25,551 nucleotides of DNA from an uncultured Flavobacteriales bacterium (GCA_946478775.1 CAMLDR010000042.1:1-25551); one strand, 5' to 3'. Positions 6,448-13,928 are shown, counted from the first letter of the stretch. Made by a program: numbers and translations. The notes: generated from the letters alone by a model not told the origin.

Positions 6448-7608
6448 ATGAAAAAGTCAATGTATGTTAGTAAAAAGAAGGTGCTTTCCTTCTTGTTTTT
6501 TCTCATTCTAGCAGCCGGTTTTCAGGCAAATGCACAAACAGCTGTTTATCACATTCAGAGTTATTTTTCCGAAGCGTACCTGGTAAAAGGAAACGGAGAT
6601 CAGTTAATTTTAATTGAAACGGGAGTTCCGGTACCGGGTTACCAGGATAGTTTGGTGAGTTCCATTCACAAATTGGGATTTAAGCCGGAAAATATCGCGC
6701 TGGCAATTGTTACGCACGGACACGGTGATCATGCCGGAAATGCACGTTTTCTGCAGCAAACCTATCACATTCCAATTGCAGGAAGCAAGGCCGATTTGGA
6801 GAAATTCACTTCGGGGAAAACCGAATTGGTAAAATGTGAAGATGTGAGTATTTGGGGAAACAGATTGCGCCCCTATTCGGATTTGAGCTACCCGCCATTC
6901 ACGCCGGAAGTATTGGTGGATAATGTTCCGGTAGATTTAGCGAAATATGGAGTTGCCGGAAAAATTATCCCGATCAAAGGCGGACACACACCGGGTGATT
7001 TATTGGTTCTGATCGGTGAAAACCTCTTTGCCGGAGATGCATTTGTAGGTACATTCAAAGCTCAGGGAGGTGGATTAGTCCCTGACGGCCATCATGCAAG
7101 GGAACACTTCTTCCACGAAAACAAGCGGCTGGCAGCTGAAAATCTCAAATTGATTGAGAAAATTGCCCTGGAAAACGGAGTAAAGACCATTTATCCGACA
7201 CACAACGGTCCGGTTTCCATCGCCGAGTTTTCCAAATACCTTAAAGAAGAACCGGTACTAAAAGTGCTTTCAATACAGGAAATAAACGTCCTGAATGAAA
7301 TTCTGAAAGGGAAATCTGATTTGATCAAGAGTACCTTCTCTGCGAATTTCATATTGCAGGCGGTTGACGGGAAGCAATATACCAAATCTGAGTTCATCGA
7401 GAAATACATCACGCACCCGAAAGTGAAAATAGAATCGCTTACAGCAGAAGATTTCCGGATTGTTAGCGCAACTGAAAACACCGTCGTTATGACTTTCCTG
7501 GAAGTTGTAAAAATCGAAGGCAAAGAAGCCGAAACACTTGCTGTAACTGAAGTTTTTTCAAAAGAAAAAAATGACTGGAAACTGGTTTTCAAAAAAGGAG
7601 TGAAATAA
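6448..7608 (+). CDS. Exported metallo-beta-lactamase-fold hydrolase with C-terminal NTF2-like domain
   Basis: A 386-residue protein with a signal peptide (residues 1 to about 29, ending ANA|QTAV), so periplasmic or outer-surface. The MBL domain shows H90-x-H92-x-D94-H95 in THGHGDHAGN, the third ligand H180 in GGHTPGD, the bridging D197 in AGDAF and H252 in YPTHNGP: a complete dinuclear zinc site. From about residue 270 the chain reads as an NTF2/DUF4440-like domain (VLNEILKG, AVDGKQYTKSEFIEKY, TEVFSKEKNDWKLVF). Members hydrolyse lactones, thioesters or beta-lactams; the substrate here is unknown. A weak -7-like CAATTTTG lies at 6403-6410. The preceding Crp-type regulator and palindrome suggest control by that regulator. 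No T9SS tail or lipobox is present. Confidence 0.88.
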   Translation: MKKSMYVSKKKVLSFLFFLILAAGFQANAQTAVYHIQSYFSEAYLVKGNGDQLILIETGVPVPGYQDSLVSSIHKLGFKPENIALAIVTHGHGDHAGNARFLQQTYHIPIAGSKADLEKFTSGKTELVKCEDVSIWGNRLRPYSDLSYPPFTPEVLVDNVPVDLAKYGVAGKIIPIKGGHTPGDLLVLIGENLFAGDAFVGTFKAQGGGLVPDGHHAREHFFHENKRLAAENLKLIEKIALENGVKTIYPTHNGPVSIAEFSKYLKEEPVLKVLSIQEINVLNEILKGKSDLIKSTFSANFILQAVDGKQYTKSEFIEKYITHPKVKIESLTAEDFRIVSATENTVVMTFLEVVKIEGKEAETLAVTEVFSKEKNDWKLVFKKGVK

Positions 7609-7645
7609 CAGGTTTTTATCTAAATCCGTGTTTCTGTTACAACAC

Positions 7646-7657
7646 CCGTTGAAACGG
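7646..7657. promoter_or_regulatory. Small palindrome CCGTT-GA-AACGG upstream of SDR gene
   Basis: A 5-bp perfect inverted repeat with a 2-bp spacer, about 63 nt before the SDR start and 25 nt before a -7-like CAACTTTG (7683-7690). It could be an operator for the nearby AraC regulator or simply chance, given its short arms. Confidence 0.25.
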
Positions 7658-7720
7658 TTACATCCGCAGAATGGATTCACCGCAACTTTGCAGTGTACAA
7701 ATTAGTTAAAACTTAAAAAG

Positions 7721-8557
7721 ATGGACACAAAAAAAGTATGGCTCGTAACAGGAGCATCAAAAGGATTGGGATTGGCACTTGTAAAACAATTGATCGCCGA
7801 GGGACAGATGGTAGCAGGAACATCGCGCTCATTGGCAAGCCTTGAAAAAGCAATCGTCAAATCGGACCGGTTCCTTCCGCTTGAAATGGATATTTTAAAT
7901 GAAGAAAGTGTGCGTAAAGGCCTTGAAGCATTAGTAAGTACATTTGGAAAAGTGGATGTGCTTGTAAACAATGCAGGATATGGTCAACTGGGAACACTGG
8001 AAGAATTATCCGACAAAGAAGCACGGGAAAATTTCGATGCAAATGTCTTTGGTTCACTGAATGTTATCCGACAGGTTATGCCGCTGATGCGCACCCAAAG
8101 ATCGGGTCACATCCTGAACGTCGCTTCGATAGGAGGGTTATTGGGAGCATTTCCGGGATGGGGCGTATATTGCGCTACGAAGTTTGCTGTGGCAGGATTT
8201 ACCGAAGCGCTGGCTTCAGAAGCAAGTGAATTCGGAGTATCGGCAACAGTAGTTTATCCGGGTTATTTCAGAACAAATTTCCTGGAATCAGGTTCCCTGA
8301 CAACACCCGAAAACCCGCTTGCTGAATACACCACAGCACGCGCATTGGAGGTGAAGCACAAAGAAGAAATTGCAGGAAATCAGCCCGGAAATCCGGAACT
8401 AGCTGCCAAAGCGTTCATTGCCCTGGCAGACATGCAAAATCCGCCGGTTCATTTCGTAATGGGTTCCGATGCATTCGCATTGGCAGAAAACAAATTGAAC
8501 ATGCTTCATTCGGATATGGCATCGAATGAAACATTAAGTAAATCAACAGATTATTAA
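7721..8557 (+). CDS. Short-chain dehydrogenase/reductase
   Basis: A 278-residue classical SDR. It has the cofactor motif T10-G-A-S-K-G-L-G17, a basic residue after the second strand (GTSRSL, favouring NADPH), D57 in MDI, NNAG at 83-86, and the catalytic set S136 (NVASIGG), Y150 and K154 in YCATK. YPGYFRTNF follows in the usual position. The C-terminal region (AEYTTARALEVKHKEEIAGNQPGNPELAAKAF in blocks) is typical of SDRs found next to AraC regulators in Bacteroidota and Proteobacteria. It reduces or oxidises an unknown alcohol/ketone in the cytoplasm. The AraC gene at 8624 follows 66 nt later on the same strand behind its own -7 element. Confidence 0.92.
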   Translation: MDTKKVWLVTGASKGLGLALVKQLIAEGQMVAGTSRSLASLEKAIVKSDRFLPLEMDILNEESVRKGLEALVSTFGKVDVLVNNAGYGQLGTLEELSDKEARENFDANVFGSLNVIRQVMPLMRTQRSGHILNVASIGGLLGAFPGWGVYCATKFAVAGFTEALASEASEFGVSATVVYPGYFRTNFLESGSLTTPENPLAEYTTARALEVKHKEEIAGNQPGNPELAAKAFIALADMQNPPVHFVMGSDAFALAENKLNMLHSDMASNETLSKSTDY

Positions 8558-8571
8558 TTTTATGAAGTCAG

Positions 8572-8607
8572 AGATAGGGCAGATTTGTTTTGATAGCCCT
8601 ATCTTTG
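8572..8607 (+). promoter_or_regulatory. Inverted repeat whose right arm contains the -7 box of the AraC gene
   Basis: AGATAGGGC (8572-8580) and GCCCTATCT (8596-8604) are perfect 9-bp complements around a 15-nt loop. The right arm runs into TATCTTTG (8600-8607), an exact TAnnTTTG box 16 nt before the AraC ATG. It may be the SDR terminator (though only three T follow), an operator over the promoter, or both. Confidence 0.5.
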
Positions 8608-8623
8608 ATTTGAATTACCAGCT

Positions 8624-9538
8624 ATGAAAAACAAGCAAGTTCACGTATTTGATTCCATTAGCGATTTTCACAAAATGGCTGGTTTATCTGCGCCGGAACA
8701 TCCATTGGTAAGCGTTATTGACTACAGTTTGGTCGATTACCAGACCGATGAACCGGAGATTAGCTGGTTACAGCATTTTTACTGCATCGGGTTAAAACAC
8801 GATATGAAGGGAAGGTTCCGTTACGGCCACCAGCAATACGACTTTGATGAGGGGATTGTTTCCATGGTCTCCCCGGGACAACTCGTTCAGATCACCATCG
8901 ATAAAACACCTCCCAAGCCCAGCGGCATTATCCTTTGCCTTCATCCGGATTTCCTTTGGAATAATCCGATGGCTAAGAAAATAAAGCAATACGACTTTTT
9001 TGGATATGCGGTGAATGAAGCCCTGTTTGTTTCGGCTAAAGAGGAGGAGATCATACTGGATGTTCTCCAAAAGATGAAACAGGAGTACCACAGCAATATT
9101 GATGGGTTTACCCAGGGAATTATCATTGCTCATTTAGAAGTTCTGCTGAACTATTTTGACCGCTTTTATCAACGTCAGTTTATCACCCGCCAGAAAACCA
9201 ATCACCAGGTGCTTGAAAAGTTGGAAGACCACCTGGAGAACTATTTCAAATCCGGGAATTTGATAGAAAAAGGGCTTCCGCAAGCACAGGATATCGCCTC
9301 AGCATTAAATATTTCTCCCAATTACCTGGGAAGTTTATTGAAATCCCTGACCGGTCAAACAACCCAGCAGCACATTCATGGGAAACTGATCGAAGCAGCT
9401 AAGGAAAAATTGAGTACTACGAAACTTTCGGTCAGCGAGATAGCTTTTGAACTGGGATTTGAGCATTCGCAATCCTTTAACAGGCTATTTAAATCGAAAA
9501 CAGGCGTTACTCCGATGGAATACCGTTCCTGGAATTGA
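8624..9538 (+). CDS. AraC family transcriptional regulator
   Basis: A 304-residue regulator. The N-terminal ~190 residues match AraC proteins with a cupin-like sensor (HPLVSVIDYS, SMVSPGQLVQI). The C-terminal ~100 residues hold two helix-turn-helix units: PQAQDIASALNISPNYLGSL with LKSLTGQTTQQHIH, and LSVSEIAFELGFEHSQSFNR with LFKSKTGVTPMEYR, the latter matching the AraC consensus closely. It sits directly behind the SDR gene, a frequent pairing in which AraC activates the dehydrogenase in response to its substrate. The SET-domain gene begins 21 nt after its stop and may be read from the same transcript. Confidence 0.92.
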   Translation: MKNKQVHVFDSISDFHKMAGLSAPEHPLVSVIDYSLVDYQTDEPEISWLQHFYCIGLKHDMKGRFRYGHQQYDFDEGIVSMVSPGQLVQITIDKTPPKPSGIILCLHPDFLWNNPMAKKIKQYDFFGYAVNEALFVSAKEEEIILDVLQKMKQEYHSNIDGFTQGIIIAHLEVLLNYFDRFYQRQFITRQKTNHQVLEKLEDHLENYFKSGNLIEKGLPQAQDIASALNISPNYLGSLLKSLTGQTTQQHIHGKLIEAAKEKLSTTKLSVSEIAFELGFEHSQSFNRLFKSKTGVTPMEYRSWN

Positions 9539-9559
9539 AGAATAAAAGACATTGAAAAA

Positions 9560-9982
9560 ATGAACAATCAAATTGAAGCTCCTGAATCAGACTATTTATA
9601 CAAAAGCCAATCTCAAATCCCGGATTCAGGTCAGGGTCTTTTCACAGTGATCGACATCTACAAAGACGAAATAATAGCCGTTTTCAAAGGAGAAATCCTA
9701 AGTGATCCGGAAGCTAAAATGAGAGCCGAAGCAGGAAATGACGGCTACTTCATCAATTTATTGGATGGAAGTATTCTGGATTCGAAAAATGTAGAATGCT
9801 TTGCAAAATATGCCAATGATGCCGAAGGATTGGTTCCTTCAAAATTTAAGAACAATACACGAATTACCCTGGACCCGAACCGGAATGTTTGCATTGAAGC
9901 ACTAAGGAATATTAAGGCAAACGAAGAATTGTTTTGCAGTTACGGCAAAGCTTATTGGAAAAAACAGGCGGTCAACAAGTAA
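9560..9982 (+). CDS. SET-domain protein (lysine methyltransferase-like)
   Basis: A 140-residue cytoplasmic protein that is almost entirely one SET domain. The SAM-binding start is IPDSGQGLFT (G24-x-G26), a Tyr-containing strand GYFINLLDGSILDSKN follows, the pseudoknot strand is FAKYANDAEG (in place of RFxNHSCxPN) and the closing motif is NEELFCSYGKAYW with the catalytic-type Tyr at 128. These fit stand-alone bacterial SET proteins, which may methylate lysines of proteins. The pre-SET and post-SET zinc regions are absent and the NHSC motif is degraded to NDAE. It is convergent with the HxlR gene, with only 26 nt between stops, and may be cotranscribed with the AraC gene. Substrate unknown. Confidence 0.8.
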   Translation: MNNQIEAPESDYLYKSQSQIPDSGQGLFTVIDIYKDEIIAVFKGEILSDPEAKMRAEAGNDGYFINLLDGSILDSKNVECFAKYANDAEGLVPSKFKNNTRITLDPNRNVCIEALRNIKANEELFCSYGKAYWKKQAVNK

Positions 9983-10008
9983 GTTCCCTGCTAATTGATT
10001 GTGCTAAA

Positions 10009-10320
10009 TCACCCCAAACTCTCAAGTTGTTCAAAGATTGGAATCAAAGATCTTCCGCTTTCCGTCAGATTGTATTCAATATGCAGCGGCTTTTCTTTAA
10101 TAATCACCTTTTGAAGCAGCCCCACTTCTTCCAGTTCCTTTAAAGCAACGGAAATGCCTTGTTTATTTGATCCGTTGATCTGCCGGAGCAAACCACTGAA
10201 ACGCAAAGGGCCATCCAGTGCCAAACGGAAAATTTCCGGTTTCCATTTTCCCGAAAGCATCTTCAAAAGTGCTTGTGCCGGACAGGTTTCATTCTCCTCT
10301 GTGATCTTTTTTGTAGTCAT
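10009..10320 (-). CDS. HxlR family winged-helix regulator (divergent to DsbA-family gene)
   Basis: A 103-residue HxlR regulator: MLSGKWKPEIFRLAL (21-35), LRFSGLLRQINGSNKQGISVALKELEEVGLL in the recognition helix region, and the wing KPLHIEYNLTESGRSL. The only Cys is C13 (ENETCPAQ), the position of the redox-active Cys in YodB/HypR-type members. It differs from the first HxlR protein in the window through most of its length. The gene is divergent from a DsbA-family thiol oxidoreductase with 85 nt between starts, and the promoters of both overlap a CTTTGTACAAAG palindrome. Thiol-stress control of itself and the DsbA gene is a reasonable inference. Confidence 0.9.
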   Translation of the reverse strand: MTTKKITEENETCPAQALLKMLSGKWKPEIFRLALDGPLRFSGLLRQINGSNKQGISVALKELEEVGLLQKVIIKEKPLHIEYNLTESGRSLIPIFEQLESLG

Positions 10321-10334
10321 AAAAAACTGACTTA

Positions 10335-10375
10335 TTGCTGGGTGATTTTATTATGCTGAACTTTGTACAAAGGTA
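10335..10375. promoter_or_regulatory. Overlapping divergent promoters on a 12-bp palindrome
   Basis: For the DsbA-family gene, TTG (10335-10337), 20 nt, then GAACTTTG (10358-10365) gives the Bacteroidota -33/-7 layout with one mismatch. For the HxlR gene, TACCTTTG on the minus strand (complement of 10368-10375) is an exact -7 box. The two boxes share the perfect palindrome CTTTGTACAAAG (10361-10372), so polymerase cannot use both at once and a dimeric regulator bound there would block both. Confidence 0.6.
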
Positions 10376-10405
10376 AAACAAAGACACCGGACAACAGGCA
10401 TTTTT

Positions 10406-11401
10406 ATGAAATTGACGCATCCCATTTTACTCTCAGCACTCATTTTTTGTACAACCAATTGTAACTCACAAAACACGAAGACCATGCAGGAAAAGAACAA
10501 TCCCTTATTGTGCGATATCGAAACAGGCATGTGCGCTTTGCCTGGAACCGATACCAACTCAATGGACTCAAACAAAGTTAAATCCCTTGAGAAACCGATC
10601 AAATTAATCTATTACACGGATCCGATCTGTTCTTCCTGCTGGGGAATAGAACCTCAGTTGCGAAAGCTGAAGCTGGAATACGGGAACAGCATTGAAATAG
10701 ACTACCGCATGGGCGGCTTACTCCCGGATTGGAGTTACAATAGCGGCGGTATCAGCAAACCTTCGGATGTAGCGCATCATTGGGACGAAGCAAGTGTTTA
10801 TTACGACATGCCGATCGACGGAGACGTGTGGCTGGAAGATCCGCTTTCATCTTCTTATCCGCCGTCGATAGCTTTTAAAGCTGCACAGATGCAGGATAAA
10901 GAAAAAGCAGTGGCATTCCTGCGTGAAATTCGGGAAATGCTTTTCTTAGAGAAAAAGAACATCACCAAGTGGGAATACCTCGAAGTAGCAGCTAAAAAAG
11001 CGGGTCTGGAACCGGAGCAATTCAAAGCGGATTACGAAGGAAAGGCAAAAGAACTGTTCCAGGAAGATTTGAAATTGGGAAAGGAACTGGGAGTAAGAGG
11101 TTTCCCAACGATATTCTTTACGGATAAAAACGGGAAAACAGAAAAAGTTTACGGCTCGAAGCCTTATGCGGTTTATGAGAATGCCATTCTTGCTTTAGAG
11201 CCCGATGCTGAGAAGAGCACTTATTCCAAAGATTTTAAAGCAGTTTTCGGGAAGTATTCCTCCTTAACGGCTAAAGAGTTCTCAGAATTAACGGGAACTC
11301 CGCGAAACGAATCTGAAAAAGTTCTGGATGAATTAACAGCTAAAGGAGAACTGGAGAAATTAACGACAAAAAACGGCTCCATTTGGAGAATAAAGAAATA
11401 A
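10406..11401 (+). CDS. DsbA-family thiol oxidoreductase with C-terminal winged-helix-like tail
   Basis: A 331-residue protein. The thioredoxin fold starts IKLIYYTDPICSSCWGIEP with C75-S-S-C78, has the helical insertion typical of the FrnE/YjbH-like branch, and reaches the cis-Pro loop VRGFPTIFF (P234). A second Cys pair lies in LLCDIETGMCALPG (C36, C43). Residues 276-331 (KYSSLTAKEFSELTGTPRNESEKV then GSIWRIKK) read like a small winged helix. The start is uncertain: the ATG at 10406 gives a hydrophobic segment ending FCTTNCNSQ that could be a lipoprotein or Sec signal, though the lipobox is poor; the ATG at 10484 would give a cytoplasmic form. The promoter position favours 10406. The divergent HxlR gene suggests thiol-stress control. 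Confidence 0.85.
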   Translation: MKLTHPILLSALIFCTTNCNSQNTKTMQEKNNPLLCDIETGMCALPGTDTNSMDSNKVKSLEKPIKLIYYTDPICSSCWGIEPQLRKLKLEYGNSIEIDYRMGGLLPDWSYNSGGISKPSDVAHHWDEASVYYDMPIDGDVWLEDPLSSSYPPSIAFKAAQMQDKEKAVAFLREIREMLFLEKKNITKWEYLEVAAKKAGLEPEQFKADYEGKAKELFQEDLKLGKELGVRGFPTIFFTDKNGKTEKVYGSKPYAVYENAILALEPDAEKSTYSKDFKAVFGKYSSLTAKEFSELTGTPRNESEKVLDELTAKGELEKLTTKNGSIWRIKK

Positions 11402-11430
11402 CCCCACCGAGTAATAATTGAAAGTTGAAA

Positions 11431-11521
11431 AATTGAAAAGATGACTGAGTCTGCCTTGGCGGAAAGCCCTTTTCAATTCTAAAAGCGATTTGTCCGAGCC
11501 TAAGCGGATGAATCGCTTTTT
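11431..11521 (+). terminator. Strong terminator, with a larger nested hairpin before it
   Basis: AAAAGCGATTTGTCCG (11481-11496) pairs with all 16 bases of 11505-11520 (two G-U pairs) around an 8-nt loop AGCCTAAG, and the 3' arm ends in a run of T. Just upstream, AATTGAAAAG (11431-11440) and CTTTTCAATT (11469-11478) form a 10-bp stem enclosing TCTGCCTTGGCGGA, itself a small hairpin. It ends the DsbA-family transcript. Confidence 0.85.
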
Positions 11522-11542
11522 GCTTTAATACCTGTTAATCTG

Positions 11543-11550
11543 TATCTTTA
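11543..11550 (+). promoter_or_regulatory. -7 element TATCTTTA
   Basis: A one-base variant of TAnnTTTG, 23 nt before the ATG at 11574. It is flanked by a 7-bp inverted repeat, CCTGTTA (11531-11537) and TAACAGG (11562-11568), the second arm of which is just before the start codon. Confidence 0.45.
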
Positions 11551-11573
11551 AGGTTCTTAAATAACAGGAAACA

Positions 11574-11954
11574 ATGGAAACTGATTTAAATCAATTGCTG
11601 GGGAATTATTACTGGGTCTTTGACGGAGACTCCTACACATCTCAAGCTGCATTTGAAAACGGATTAAGAGCATATTCGGAAGAGCTGGAATTAGCATTTC
11701 CTGAACCAAGCAGGATTAACCTGAAAGAAATAGCTGTGCTATTGGAATATGTGGATGAGAAAGATGAAGACCATGAAGTGGAATTTAAATTAAGTGCCGA
11801 TAATGATGAATTTTTCTCAGAGATAGAACTACTCTATAAGATCAATAATAAAGTCACAAAACAGTTAGCTGATTTGGATAAACATTTTTTCGAAGGTTTA
11901 TCTTTATTGGAAGCCACTAATCCACCGCTCTACAGTCTTGATCTGGGAAGTTAA
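11574..11954 (+). CDS. Hypothetical acidic protein
   Basis: A 126-residue soluble, strongly acidic protein that I do not recognise. It starts METDLNQLLGNYYWVFDGDSYTSQ, contains a two-strand-like YVDEKDEDHEVEFKLSADND region and a helical FFSEIELLYKINNKVTKQLADLDKHFFEGL region, and ends PPLYSLDLGS. There is no signal peptide or membrane segment. The alternation of strands and long helices, the length and the F/Y/W-rich start resemble small immunity-like or SMI1-type proteins in general character only. It is preceded by a -7 element and followed 38 nt later by a SnoaL-like gene. Confidence 0.7.
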   Translation: METDLNQLLGNYYWVFDGDSYTSQAAFENGLRAYSEELELAFPEPSRINLKEIAVLLEYVDEKDEDHEVEFKLSADNDEFFSEIELLYKINNKVTKQLADLDKHFFEGLSLLEATNPPLYSLDLGS

Positions 11955-11992
11955 CAGAGCCCTTTTTCAATATTCAAATTTCAATTTAAAAA

Positions 11993-12352
11993 ATGAGAAA
12001 TCAATTCGAAGAGATCATCCGAAAAGCATATGCTGCGTTTAACGAACGAAATATTGGCGATGCACTATCCACCATGCAAACGGACGTTCAGTGGTCCAAA
12101 GCCTGGGAAGGAGGATATATCAGCGGACACGATGAAATCAGAAGCTATTGGACCCGACAATGGTCGGAAATTAATCCGAAAGTGGAACCCATTGGTTTTA
12201 GTGAAAGAGTTGATGGAAGTCTGGAAGTGAAAGTACACCAAAATGTAAAGGATTTGGAAGGCGGATTGATCTTCGACGGGACAGTAAAGCATATTTACAG
12301 GTTTCAGGACGGGTTGATCCAAACGATGGACATTGAACTGGTTGAAAATTGA
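11993..12352 (+). CDS. SnoaL-like NTF2-fold protein
   Basis: A 119-residue protein with the complete SnoaL-like pattern: helix IIRKAYAAFNERNIGDALS, the strand MQTDVQWSKAWEGGYISGHDEIRSYW (in which W, H and D line the pocket), then KVHQNVKDLEGGLIFDGTVKHIYRFQDGLIQTMDI, with H-I-Y-R-F typical of the last strands. These proteins act as isomerases, cyclases or small-molecule binders in the cytoplasm; no specific reaction can be assigned. It follows the acidic hypothetical protein closely and may share its transcript. The next 124 nt up to the secreted hydrolase have no recognisable gene or clear terminator. Confidence 0.82.
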   Translation: MRNQFEEIIRKAYAAFNERNIGDALSTMQTDVQWSKAWEGGYISGHDEIRSYWTRQWSEINPKVEPIGFSERVDGSLEVKVHQNVKDLEGGLIFDGTVKHIYRFQDGLIQTMDIELVEN

Positions 12353-12476
12353 ATACATAAAAGAGGAGTCAAAGGGAGAGAGTATATCACCTTATTAGGT
12401 AGCTTGAAATTAAATCAGTGACAATTAAACCAATTGTAATTTTAAGAGTCTAAATCTCGAATTGTAAATAAAACAA

Positions 12477-13928
12477 ATGAAAAAACTATTACTACTCATA
12501 GGATTTATAATCTCATCATTTACAGGAGTTAATGCCCAGTTTTTTAACCTTACGGTGATTAATGGTTATGGTTCAGGAAGCTACCAGGTTGGAGATACAG
12601 TTCATATATGGAGCGAAGCATACGATGATACAAAAACTTTTTCAGCTTGGTCGGGCGATATACAATATCTGGAAAGTCCAAAAGAATGGCACACAACACT
12701 GATTATGCCGAATCAGAATGTGAGTGTTACATCAGCAATAGCCAATATGCCTCCTTACACCATACATCAGGAGCAAATAATGGGCTCAGCCAATTTGAAA
12801 AATGTTTATTCTTATTTCCCGACCAATTTAAATGGGGTGATTTATTTATTTCATGGTACAAGTGGTAATGCTTCAAACTGGATTAATACCCTTGAATACA
12901 GAAGTTTCATAAATGCAGCAATAGCAGTTGATTTTGGAATCATTGTGACTGAAGCCGAAGAAATTACCCTTAACACAGATTTAAATGGTGACGGAAAATT
13001 GAGATGGCAGGCATTTCCTATTGATACAATCAATGGCATTGATTATTTGAATATTAAAGCCTTGACGGATACTTTTATAAATAGAGGAGATTTGAGTTAT
13101 TCAACCCCGCGGTTTTCGGTTGGAATGAGTAATGGAGGTTCATTCTCTGCAGCCATATCATATGCATTTAATTATCAAGCTGGAATTTCTTACTGCGCTT
13201 CCTCTGTTCAAGGAATTTTTGACCTTAGAAACAATCCCTTCGCATTTCGAATGGCAAAATATGACGACAATGCAGAAGTTGGTCCACAAGGGAATTATGA
13301 AGCCTGGCAAAACGATTCGATACTTGCATCAAGAGGGATTTGCCATGATTATGAAATGCAAGACAGACAACCCATTTACCCGCAAAGATTTGCAAGAGTC
13401 CCTGGAATTTCAATAGTCGAATCACAAGCCATATTTAACAATTTGTCGACGAACAATCAATTAGATTCGGACAATTACGCCCAACATTCGGACACCATTA
13501 AGAATCATATTTTATTAAATCCATCACTTTATCCAGCGATCATTTCCCTTTCTCCTTCTCTGCGTGCAGAAGCATTGAATCAAATTGCAGCCGCAAATGC
13601 GGAACACAAATTTTTCAGTGATTCTAATTTTGAGACCCTGGATTTCATCATCAATCGGTGTTCAACGACAGTTGGTGTAAATGACATTTACTCGGAACAA
13701 AATGAGTTGATTATTTATCCGAATCCAGCGAATGAACAAATTCAATTTGATCTGCCGGAAGGTGAGAACTTACTCCTGATTTTTAATAGTATTGGACAAA
13801 GGGTCTTCAATTTGGCTGGGGCAAATGGCTTAACAACCCTTGATGTCAGCGGGTTTAGCAAGGGGATTTATAGAATTCAAGTGACAAACAAGAAAGGCAG
13901 CTTTGTTTCAAAGTGGATTAAACAATAA
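12477..13928 (+). CDS. T9SS-exported alpha/beta hydrolase with N-terminal beta-repeat domain
   Basis: A 483-residue secreted protein. Residues 1-20 are a signal peptide (GVNA|QFF). Residues 21-90 form a bacterial (InlB B-like) repeat domain: GYGSGSYQVGDTVHI, FSAWSGD, then MPNQNVSVTS. From about 92 an alpha/beta hydrolase of the PHB depolymerase/esterase type follows, with an oxyanion-hole HGTSGNASNW (126-135), the nucleophile elbow G-M-S218-N-G-G and a candidate catalytic His at 377 (AEHKFFSD). Residues from about 408 (ELIIYPNPANEQ to SKWIKQ) are a type A T9SS sorting tail. An extracellular esterase or polymer depolymerase is likely; the acid residue cannot be placed. A variant -7 TAATTTTA lies at 12437-12444. 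The gene looks richer in A/T than its downstream neighbours. Confidence 0.85.
   Translation: MKKLLLLIGFIISSFTGVNAQFFNLTVINGYGSGSYQVGDTVHIWSEAYDDTKTFSAWSGDIQYLESPKEWHTTLIMPNQNVSVTSAIANMPPYTIHQEQIMGSANLKNVYSYFPTNLNGVIYLFHGTSGNASNWINTLEYRSFINAAIAVDFGIIVTEAEEITLNTDLNGDGKLRWQAFPIDTINGIDYLNIKALTDTFINRGDLSYSTPRFSVGMSNGGSFSAAISYAFNYQAGISYCASSVQGIFDLRNNPFAFRMAKYDDNAEVGPQGNYEAWQNDSILASRGICHDYEMQDRQPIYPQRFARVPGISIVESQAIFNNLSTNNQLDSDNYAQHSDTIKNHILLNPSLYPAIISLSPSLRAEALNQIAAANAEHKFFSDSNFETLDFIINRCSTTVGVNDIYSEQNELIIYPNPANEQIQFDLPEGENLLLIFNSIGQRVFNLAGANGLTTLDVSGFSKGIYRIQVTNKKGSFVSKWIKQ

Noticed and set aside
12421..12444. ACAATT-AATTGT inverted repeat before the T9SS hydrolase
   Set aside because: Arms of 6 bp in AT-rich DNA are expected by chance; not listed as an operator.
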